Origin: an uncultured Prevotella sp.
Lineage (GTDB): Bacteria; Bacteroidota; Bacteroidia; Bacteroidales; Bacteroidaceae
Assembly (NCBI GenBank): GCA_934229335.1
Contig: CAKQDQ010000119.1
Span: forward strand, 1-7,167
DNA length: 7,167 nt
Direction of reading: 5' to 3'
Of this stretch, positions 1-6,016 are shown one piece after another. The notes under the pieces are model-generated. The model was given only the letters and a program-made list of their open reading frames with translations, did no database searches and was not told where the DNA came from. Made by a program: the position numbers and the translations under genes. Each line of letters starts with the position of its first letter. Within the stretch, counting starts at the first letter, position 1.

Positions 1-779
1 GTGTCAATTTCTACAGGAATATTGACATATTGTATTCCACCTGCAACAGGCATGGGGTAACGTGCCACTTTGTTTGGTCCCACACCTATGGTGTAGACTC
101 TAATCCCAAGGCTCTTCGCTATCTGAGCGGCAGTCATAGGTGAGATGTCACCCATATTATTGGAACCATCTGTAAGTAATATCACAACTTTACTCTTCGC
201 CTTTGAATTTCTTAAACGTGAGACAGCGTTAGCCAGTCCCATACCAATAGCGGTACCGTCGCTTATCAATCCTCTCGCAACAAAGTTAGTCCCTACATTT
301 TGTAGCAAATTCAGAAGTGACGCATGGTCTGTTGTCATCGGACATTGCGTAAAAGCCTCACCAGCAAAAATTGTCAATCCTATGTTGTCGTTAGGTCTGT
401 CCGTTATAAACTCTGACGCAACCTGCTTTGCAGCTTCAATACGGTTAGGAGCTAAATCTTCGGCTAACATACTTGTAGAGACGTCCATTGCCAGCATAAT
501 GTCTATGCCTTCAACGTTTCTCTCATCCCAAGCGTTGTGTGTTTGAGGGCGTGCCATTGCAATAACAATTAGGACGAAGGCAATGCAACGTAACAACATG
601 GGTAAGTGTATTAACCTTATACGCCAGCTCATAGGGGAACGCATATAGGCGGAAGAGTCGCTAATAATAAACGATGCCTCCATCTTACGTTTACCCTTGT
701 TACGAAACTGTATGTACCATATCAAGTAAGGCAATAGCAGTAATAGTAGCAGTAAATATAAAGGTTCTGCAAATTCCAT
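1..779 (-). CDS. batA: BatA, membrane-anchored VWA-domain protein (3' end cut by window edge)
   Basis: I translated this by hand; 259 complete codons are visible with no stop before the left edge, so the C-terminus is missing. The start is ATG at 777-779, with an A-rich leader just upstream (AAACAAAAAAGAAAAGTGAG), as is common in Bacteroidota, which rarely rely on Shine-Dalgarno pairing. The protein opens with MEFAEPLYLL and a leucine-rich membrane segment (about residues 7-23), then a basic stretch, a second membrane segment (about 60-76, ending MARPQ), and then a VWA domain. The metal-binding (MIDAS) residues look complete: DVSTS at 99-103 (D99, S101, S103), T176 in SDGTAIG, and D204 in LLTDGSN. 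This order is typical of BatA of the Bacteroides aerotolerance operon, normally about 330 residues, so roughly 70 should be missing. The inferred role is as envelope partner of the MoxR ATPase encoded upstream. The biochemical activity of Bat proteins is not settled. BatB is the alternative, but two N-terminal helices and first position after the BatD-like gene favour BatA. Confidence 0.9.
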   Translation of the reverse strand, partial: MEFAEPLYLLLLLLLLPYLIWYIQFRNKGKRKMEASFIISDSSAYMRSPMSWRIRLIHLPMLLRCIAFVLIVIAMARPQTHNAWDERNVEGIDIMLAMDVSTSMLAEDLAPNRIEAAKQVASEFITDRPNDNIGLTIFAGEAFTQCPMTTDHASLLNLLQNVGTNFVARGLISDGTAIGMGLANAVSRLRNSKAKSKVVILLTDGSNNMGDISPMTAAQIAKSLGIRVYTIGVGPNKVARYPMPVAGGIQYVNIPVEID

Positions 780-824
780 CTCACTTTTCTTTTTTGTTTA
801 TATAGTAAAGAATACGTCAGAGGC

Positions 825-1892
825 TCAATATCTATAGTCGTACAGAAGCCACAAGACGTAAGTTACAGCCGCTGATAACAACAAAATGATGACAGCAATG
901 CTCCATTTTAGAGAGAGTCGCATACGTAACGTCTGTTTTTGTTGTTCGGTAGCCTTCGGAATGACCTTTTCCTCAGTAGGTGCATTTTCCTGTTTTGTCT
1001 CATTGATGAAATCTATAGCAGATACAAGGTTACGGTCGTTTTCATTCATGCTCGATTTGTGCTTAGCGAATTTTACTAAATCAGCTGTTTCAAAAAGACC
1101 TTTCAGTTCCTGCATTTTCTCTTCGTTTCCTAAATCGGTCAGCTTGGAAATAATCTCTGCACTTGTCATCTCCATTGCCTTAAAGCCGAAGCGCTCTTCT
1201 ATGTACTTACGCAGGGTATCGGTTAATTGCGTATAGTACGTCTTGTCGTCAACAGTCGTTACGTGTTTTTTGATGTTGTCGATTGTCTTCAGAGCTTTTT
1301 GATGTGGAGGAAGTCGCTTGATTATACGCACCTTCAAGTGAATAGGCTTCCCTGATTTTAGTCTAATCCAAATAAGAATACATACCACATAAAGCATAAT
1401 GGCAATGAGGCTAAACCATAAACCCCATTCCCATTCATCCCAAGAGTAGGGATTATCTTGTACATCTGCTATACCATAAAACTTGTTAGGGTTCAGCGTG
1501 TCTACTGGTATTGTCAATACCTTTAGTGCTAATGGTTTAGATGTGTATTTATGTCCATTTACTTTAACTCTCTGAGCAGGAATATAGTATAATGTATCCT
1601 CAAAGGCAGTGACGAGCAGATGCTGCGTTATTTTTGTATAACCATCATCAGCTGTCGCGGTATCGTATTTGGGGGCTTCAACGACTTCAATGCCAGGGGT
1701 TATATATTCTTGAGGTTTCCAGCGTTTGAAGAGAACGTTATTCCCATTCTTTACCGTGGCGGTGACGTGTATTGTAGTTTGGTTGCCAACAAGAATCTGG
1801 GTAGAGTCTATTACAGCCTCCACGTATACTTGTGCATAACACGTTGTGATACACATGAATAGAACAAACAGTAATACTATTTTATTTCTCAT
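825..1892 (-). CDS. BatD-like membrane protein with signal peptide and two TM helices
   Basis: 355 residues. I chose the ATG at 1890-1892, not the upstream in-frame ATG at 1944-1946. A signal peptide begins directly there (MRNKIVLLFVLFMC, likely cleaved after CYA at residue 20), and the start lies 4 bases past the DUF58 stop behind a purine-rich AGAAGAGGA. Residues 21-156 form a beta-rich outer region of BatD type (VEAVIDSTQILVGNQ). A TM helix follows at about 157-177, then a basic stretch (KVRIIKR), which places residues 178-328 in the cytoplasm. That part is helical with the pattern YYTQLTDTLRKYIEERFG and later ADLVKFAKHK, as in the cytoplasmic parts of BatD-like/DUF4381-like proteins. A second TM helix lies at about 329-350, with a five-residue tail. 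In Bacteroidota a protein of this build commonly sits between the DUF58 gene and batA. It probably links the cytoplasmic ATPase/VWA pair to the periplasm, but this is inferred from position and topology. The 45 bases from its stop to batA show no promoter, so co-transcription is likely. Confidence 0.8.
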   Translation of the reverse strand: MRNKIVLLFVLFMCITTCYAQVYVEAVIDSTQILVGNQTTIHVTATVKNGNNVLFKRWKPQEYITPGIEVVEAPKYDTATADDGYTKITQHLLVTAFEDTLYYIPAQRVKVNGHKYTSKPLALKVLTIPVDTLNPNKFYGIADVQDNPYSWDEWEWGLWFSLIAIMLYVVCILIWIRLKSGKPIHLKVRIIKRLPPHQKALKTIDNIKKHVTTVDDKTYYTQLTDTLRKYIEERFGFKAMEMTSAEIISKLTDLGNEEKMQELKGLFETADLVKFAKHKSSMNENDRNLVSAIDFINETKQENAPTEEKVIPKATEQQKQTLRMRLSLKWSIAVIILLLSAAVTYVLWLLYDYRY

Positions 1893-1896
1893 AAGT

Positions 1897-2772
1897 TTAT
1901 CCTCTTCTCTCAAACAATTGTCGTAGTGATATGACAAAATCACCATCAGTCGCTATGGAGACAGAGTCAATAGCATTTTTGGTGAATACACGTTGTAGGT
2001 CTTCTTTCCTTTCTTGCCAATATCTCTCGTGTGCCTTCCGTACAGATTTACTTGATGTGTCAATGTACATCTCACGTCCTGTTTCTGCATCGTGAATACG
2101 TAACAATCCTACATCGGGCAGTTTGCGCAGCAAAGAGTCGTACAGTTGTATACACACTATATCATGACGTGAGCTACATATCTGTAGTTGTTTGTCAAAA
2201 TCCTTGTTGTCATAAAAGTCACTCATCATGAATACGGTGCATCTTCTCTTCTGTGTTCTTCCAAGAAACTCTAACGCTACGCCGATGTCTGTCTTTTTTG
2301 ACTCTGGTTTGAAGTTCAGCATCTCTCTTATGATATAAAGAATGTGCTTACGTCCTTTCTTTGCTGGTATATACTTCTCTATACGGTCAGAGAAAAATAT
2401 TACACCTATTTTATCGTTGTTTTGTATTGCGCTAAAAGCCAATGTAGCGGCAATAAGTGTTGCCATTTCCTTTTTGGTTTGCGTACGTGTTCCGAAGTCT
2501 AATGACCCAGAGACATCGACCAACAGCATAACGGTGAGTTCTCTTTCCTCTTCAAAGACTTTAACGTAAGGTCGATGAAAGCGAGCGGTAACATTCCAGT
2601 CTATGTCACGAATGTCATCACCATACTGATACTCTCTGACTTCAGCAAACGCCATACCTCTTCCCTTAAAGGCAGAGTGGTATTGTCCTGCGAACATTGC
2701 ATTACATAGTCCACGGGATTTTATCTCTATACGCCTTACCTTGCTGAATATGTCACCCTCTTTTTCTATCAT
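1897..2772 (-). CDS. DUF58 family protein with C-terminal VWA domain
   Basis: 291 residues with no signal peptide or membrane helix, so probably cytoplasmic. The DUF58 signature is clear at about residues 43-78: EVREYQYGDDIRDIDWN followed by VTARFHRPYVKVFEEERE. A VWA-type fold follows with MIDAS-like residues in place: DVSGS at 86-90 (D86, S88, S90), T161 in KKTDIG and D185 in MMSDF, so metal binding is plausible. The length fits the short, membrane-free DUF58 form usual beside MoxR genes in Bacteroidota. Its ATG (2770-2772) overlaps the MoxR stop (2769-2771) as ATGA, which usually means translational coupling and close to equal production of the two proteins. DUF58 proteins are the standard neighbours of MoxR ATPases and are thought to be their substrate-recruiting or adaptor partners. 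The exact substrate is unknown here. No truncation or frameshift is seen. Confidence 0.92.
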   Translation of the reverse strand: MIEKEGDIFSKVRRIEIKSRGLCNAMFAGQYHSAFKGRGMAFAEVREYQYGDDIRDIDWNVTARFHRPYVKVFEEERELTVMLLVDVSGSLDFGTRTQTKKEMATLIAATLAFSAIQNNDKIGVIFFSDRIEKYIPAKKGRKHILYIIREMLNFKPESKKTDIGVALEFLGRTQKRRCTVFMMSDFYDNKDFDKQLQICSSRHDIVCIQLYDSLLRKLPDVGLLRIHDAETGREMYIDTSSKSVRKAHERYWQERKEDLQRVFTKNAIDSVSIATDGDFVISLRQLFERRG

Positions 2773-3752
2773 GGCACTTCTACCTTGTTTATTATACGGC
2801 TTATGATTTCTTCTGAAGTGATATTGTTAGCTTCCGCTTCGTATGACAAACCTATTCTGTGTCGCAACACGTCATGTGCAACAGCTCTGACATCTTCGGG
2901 AACGACATACCCTTTACGCTTGATGAAGGAGTACGCTCTCGCTGCCTTAGCAAGATTTATAGAGGCACGCGGACTACCACCGAAGGTAATCATATCCTTC
3001 AATTCTTTTAATCCGTACTGCTCAGGATAACGGGTAGCAAAGACGATGTCGGCAATATACTGCTCTATTTTCTCGTCAATGTATACCTCTCTCACAATTT
3101 CGCGAGCTTTTATTATCTCCTCCGCCGAACTAACAGGATTTATCTGCGGCAAACTACCAGCAAGGTTTTCGCGCATAATTTTCTTCTCCTCTTCTATTGT
3201 AGGATAGCCTATTACGACCTTCAGCATGAAACGATCCATCTGTGCTTCTGGCAGTGGGTATGTTCCTTCTTGCTCTACGGGGTTCTGGGTTGCCATTACC
3301 AAGAATGGCTTGGGCAATGAGAAGGTATTATCACCTATAGTAACCTGATGTTCCTGCATGGCTTCAAGTAGAGCTGATTGCACTTTCGCTGGTGCACGGT
3401 TGATTTCATCTGCAAGCACAAAGTTAGCAAACACTGGTCCTTTCTTTACCTGAAATGTCTCGTCTTTCTGCGAGTATATCATTGTTCCTGTGACATCTGC
3501 TGGCAGTAGGTCTGGTGTAAATTGTATGCGATTAAACTTGCCATCAATGAGACTTGAGAGTGTTTTAATAGCAAGTGTTTTCGCCAAACCAGGTACGCCC
3601 TCTAACAGTATGTGACCGTCGCTCAGCAATCCTATTAAAAGAGATTCTACAAGGTGTTTCTGACCAACAATAACTTGATCCATACCTGTTGTCAGGTTGG
3701 TGACAAAGTTGCTGTGTTGTTCTATTAAGGTGTTAAGTTCTCGTATATCCAT
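2769..3752 (-). CDS. moxR: MoxR family AAA+ ATPase
   Basis: 327 residues, a normal full length for the family, starting at ATG 3750-3752. AAA+ motifs in order: Walker A GVPGLAKT (52-59), Walker B VLADE (112-116) followed by INRAPAKVQSALLEAMQE typical of MoxR, sensor 1 in ATQNP (154-158), a candidate arginine finger R174 in QMDRF, and sensor 2 GGSPRAS (258-264) in the C-terminal lid. All catalytic positions expected of an active ATPase are present. MoxR proteins form rings and act as chaperones that remodel or insert cofactors into partner proteins, usually with a VWA protein. This one is first in a cluster with a DUF58/VWA protein, a BatD-like membrane protein and BatA, so its likely role is powering the Bat envelope stress/aerotolerance module. 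It is probably transcribed from the promoter about 35 bases upstream. The four-base ATGA overlap with the next gene suggests coupled translation. Confidence 0.95.
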   Translation of the reverse strand: MDIRELNTLIEQHSNFVTNLTTGMDQVIVGQKHLVESLLIGLLSDGHILLEGVPGLAKTLAIKTLSSLIDGKFNRIQFTPDLLPADVTGTMIYSQKDETFQVKKGPVFANFVLADEINRAPAKVQSALLEAMQEHQVTIGDNTFSLPKPFLVMATQNPVEQEGTYPLPEAQMDRFMLKVVIGYPTIEEEKKIMRENLAGSLPQINPVSSAEEIIKAREIVREVYIDEKIEQYIADIVFATRYPEQYGLKELKDMITFGGSPRASINLAKAARAYSFIKRKGYVVPEDVRAVAHDVLRHRIGLSYEAEANNITSEEIISRIINKVEVP

Positions 3753-3782
3753 TGTAAAAGTTGTATTATTATGATTTTACAA
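3752..3782. promoter_or_regulatory. Dyad over the moxR leader and start codon, possible operator or hairpin
   Basis: A perfect 8-base inverted repeat, TTGTAAAA at 3752-3759 and TTTTACAA at 3775-3782, separated by 15 bases. It lies immediately downstream of the predicted -7 box, covers the predicted transcription start, and its near arm includes the A of the moxR ATG. It could be a binding site for a dimeric repressor or a weak RNA hairpin masking the start. The arms are AT-rich, so chance cannot be excluded. Confidence 0.35.
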
Positions 3783-3785
3783 ACG

Positions 3786-3821
3786 CAAAGTTACACATTT
3801 TTTTTACCTCTTGCAAGCAAA
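3786..3821 (-). promoter_or_regulatory. Bacteroidota-type promoter for the moxR-bat unit
   Basis: Reading the minus strand, TAACTTTG at 3786-3793 matches the Bacteroidota -7 consensus TAnnTTTG exactly and is followed by CG. A -33-like element lies upstream: CTTG at 3814-3817 is 20 bases away, the usual spacing, and an alternative TTTG at 3818-3821 is 24 bases away. A run of eight A residues lies in the spacer. Transcription would start near 3778-3780, giving a leader of under 30 bases before the moxR ATG. This supports moxR, the DUF58 gene, the BatD-like gene and batA being one transcript separate from recJ-recQ. Confidence 0.75.
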
Positions 3822-3861
3822 TTAAGTAAAATAACGTTTTTTAGACGTAGGAGAAAGCACC

Positions 3862-3897
3862 GACATACGCTTGTGACAGAATAAAAAGGCGTATGTC
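3862..3897. repeat. 9-bp inverted repeat in the recQ-moxR gap
   Basis: GACATACGC at 3862-3870 pairs perfectly with GCGTATGTC at 3889-3897 across an 18-base loop, and two further pairs are possible beyond one mismatch. A second, overlapping pairing (GACAGA at 3875-3880 with TCTGTC at 3896-3901) would exclude the first, so an RNA could fold in two ways. No run of T follows on the minus strand, so it is not a standard intrinsic terminator. Position between two operons suits a transcript-end structure or a protein-binding site. Confidence 0.55.
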
Positions 3898-3935
3898 TGT
3901 CGTTACAATAATGGTTAAAATACTAAGGCTACTCT

Positions 3936-4001
3936 TTCGTATAACGAACACGTCCAAATCACGTGACGATTGCAATGCTTTTGTTAAGTGATTTGGACGT
4001 G
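3936..4001. repeat. 14-bp perfect inverted repeat plus small adjacent hairpin, possible recQ transcript end
   Basis: CACGTCCAAATCAC at 3949-3962 and its exact reverse complement at 3988-4001 flank a 25-base loop. Immediately beside it, TTCGT at 3936-3940 and ACGAA at 3944-3948 form a 5-bp hairpin with a 3-base loop. The inner edge of the left arm also contributes to the 8-base palindrome TCACGTGA at 3959-3966. The structure begins 27 bases after the recQ stop, a good place for termination or 3'-end protection of the recJ-recQ transcript. The lack of a T-tract after the stem argues against a classical intrinsic terminator. A 14-base perfect match at this distance is unlikely by chance. Confidence 0.7.
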
Positions 4002-4028
4002 ATTGTAAATGTATAGAAAATCAATTTG

Positions 4029-5978
4029 TTACGATGACGAAAAGGAGGGCTTGCATATAGGGTTACTCTTCGCTATAATAAACGATCCGTCAATGGTAAT
4101 CGTCCCTTCGTTTATCAGGATTTCTAACACCTCATGTAGTAAAGGTGTGTCTATTGGCAACTCCCTTAATTCAGAAACTGGATGTGGCTTCGCATCCTTC
4201 AACAGGTTAAGCATGGCCTGTTTCGTCTGAAGTATTTTGCTATATTCAGTCTTTTTCTTACTTATGCATACGTCACAATGTTGACAGTCGTCACTTTCGT
4301 TTTGTCCAAAATATTCAAGCAACAGACGCTGTCTACACGTATCTTGCGACTCTATATAGTATATTACAGCGTTAACACGTGCTGTATATTTCGCTTTTTG
4401 TACCTCATATATTTCTTTCCTAATTATAAGGCGGTCAGAATCAACCCGTTGTCTTGTGAATATTATTTGTGGTACGTTGCGTCTTGGTACGTATCTTATT
4501 ACTCCTCTTTGCGTTAACTGTTTTAATGTAACATGAAGCTGTTGCTCTGTAATACCTGCTTTACGTGCTATGAGATGCTCATTGATGTAGACTAAGTCAA
4601 TGAATAATGAGCCGTAATACCTCATTAGTGTTGTCATCACGACATTTTCCATGGCGGACATATTATCTACTGTGTACAGCTCGTCTCTCCTCAATCTAAT
4701 CTGTACACGTGGGTGAGAGTCTGGGTCTTGGTTGTATTCTATGTAACCTGCACTCTGAAGTATGGATAGCGCACCATGCAAGAGGGTGGGGAAGTGTCTG
4801 AATTTTACGCAAAACAGGTCTTCGTTAAATTCATAACGTGCTCCTTCGCCACTTTCTACCGCCAACTCAAAGAAGTAGGCTAAATGGTCGTACACCTTTC
4901 TAATATACTCTTTCTCAGGGAACGCCTCGTTGATGCCTTTGTTTAGCTTATGTATGTCGTGCTTGTTATATAGCAGAACAGCGTATGACCTCTTACCGTC
5001 TCTACCTGCACGGCCTGCTTCCTGAAAATACGCTTCAAGAGAGTTGGGACAATCAGCGTGAATGACGAGCCTCACATCTGGTTTGTCGATGCCCATTCCG
5101 AATGCGTTTGTCGTCACCATAATTCTTATTTCATCAGACTGCCATTGTTCTTGTCGTTGATTCTTAATAGCGAAGTCAAGACCTGCATGGAAGAATGTGG
5201 CAGAGAATCCTGCCTCTACTAATTCCTTTGCAAGAGTTTTTGTTTTCTCTCTATTGCGAGTATATACAATGGCACTACCGCCTACAGAGCGTAATATATG
5301 TATTATCTCGGCATCTTTGTCTTCGGACTTTCTAACTACATACGAGATATTGTCACGCTTGAAGCTCATCGCAAAAACTTTCGGACTTTCGTCTTGATAC
5401 TGTCCAAAACGCAGGCTATCCTGAATATCCTGCATTACAGGTGGCGTCGCTGTAGCTGTGAGGGCTAACACAGGCACATCTGGCAGAAGTTCCCTGAGCT
5501 TTCCTATGTTAAGGTATGAAGGTCTGAAATCATATCCCCATTGTGATATACAGTGTGCTTCATCGACCGTTATGAAGCTCACTTTCATATAGTGTAACTT
5601 GGCTAAGAATAATGGGTGCGTTAGTCTTTCTGGTGAGACGTAAAGAAACTTCACCGCTCCGTAAATAGCATTGTCAAGCACTTTTAGCACTTCATCATGG
5701 CTTTTTTCTGAGTTTACAGCTTCCGCGGCAATGCCACGAGCCTTGAGGTGTGCCACTTGGTCGTTCATAAGTGCAATGAGTGGTGTGATAACAATACATA
5801 CGCCTTCTTTTATTAGTGCGGGAACCTGAAAGGTTACACTTTTACCGCCACCTGTTGGCATAAGGCCAAGTGTATCATGACCATCAGAGATACTCTTGAT
5901 GATATCAAGCTGTATACCTCTGAAGGCATCATATCCATAGTAACGCTTCAGCGTATTGATATAAATGTTGTCTTCCAA
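4029..5978 (-). CDS. recQ: RecQ family ATP-dependent DNA helicase
   Basis: 649 residues. Superfamily 2 helicase motifs in order: motif 0 around FRGIQ (19-23), motif I TGGGKS (42-47), Ia TPLIALMNDQ (65-74), II DEAHCISQWGYDFRPSY (139-155), III ALTATATP (172-179), IV around SAIVYTRNREKT (235-246), V TNAFGMGIDKP (290-300), VI QEAGRAGRDGK (319-329). The acidic and arginine residues needed for ATP hydrolysis are present. About 200 residues with winged-helix-like patterns follow, then a four-cysteine zinc site (C548, C565, C568, C571) around CRQRLLLEYFG and CQHCDVC, then a short C-terminal part. No HRDC domain is evident. The start is TTG at 5976-5978: upstream the frame meets a stop at 6000-6002 with no ATG, and the first in-frame ATG is residue 40, inside motif I. 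It unwinds DNA 3'-5' in recombination repair, a natural partner for RecJ encoded just upstream. Confidence 0.95.
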   Translation of the reverse strand: MEDNIYINTLKRYYGYDAFRGIQLDIIKSISDGHDTLGLMPTGGGKSVTFQVPALIKEGVCIVITPLIALMNDQVAHLKARGIAAEAVNSEKSHDEVLKVLDNAIYGAVKFLYVSPERLTHPLFLAKLHYMKVSFITVDEAHCISQWGYDFRPSYLNIGKLRELLPDVPVLALTATATPPVMQDIQDSLRFGQYQDESPKVFAMSFKRDNISYVVRKSEDKDAEIIHILRSVGGSAIVYTRNREKTKTLAKELVEAGFSATFFHAGLDFAIKNQRQEQWQSDEIRIMVTTNAFGMGIDKPDVRLVIHADCPNSLEAYFQEAGRAGRDGKRSYAVLLYNKHDIHKLNKGINEAFPEKEYIRKVYDHLAYFFELAVESGEGARYEFNEDLFCVKFRHFPTLLHGALSILQSAGYIEYNQDPDSHPRVQIRLRRDELYTVDNMSAMENVVMTTLMRYYGSLFIDLVYINEHLIARKAGITEQQLHVTLKQLTQRGVIRYVPRRNVPQIIFTRQRVDSDRLIIRKEIYEVQKAKYTARVNAVIYYIESQDTCRQRLLLEYFGQNESDDCQHCDVCISKKKTEYSKILQTKQAMLNLLKDAKPHPVSELRELPIDTPLLHEVLEILINEGTITIDGSFIIAKSNPICKPSFSSS

Positions 5979-6016
5979 AAATAAATATGTATTTTTTAGT
6001 CACCCTATTAACACCG

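Noticed and set aside
780..824. Separate promoter or terminator before batA
   Set aside because: The gap contains an A-rich leader but no Bacteroidota -7 element and no hairpin followed by T residues.
1893..1946. Longer start for the BatD-like protein at the ATG 1944-1946
   Set aside because: It would place 18 polar residues in front of a clear signal peptide and overlap the DUF58 gene by about 50 bases; the ATG at 1890-1892 fits both the signal peptide and the spacing.
3822..3866. A 14-codon open frame on the minus strand in the recQ-moxR gap
   Set aside because: Very short, lies upstream of the moxR promoter, overlaps the 9-bp inverted repeat and resembles no known leader peptide.
3949..4001. 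Small invertible (phase-variable) element bounded by the 14-bp inverted repeat
   Set aside because: Only 25 bases lie between the arms, too short for known invertible promoters, and they contain no promoter motif or nearby recombinase gene.
5979..6016. Possible promoter between recJ and recQ
   Set aside because: The AT-rich 38 bases contain no TAnnTTTG with correct spacing; the nearest match (TATTTTTTG) has one base too many and runs into the start codon.
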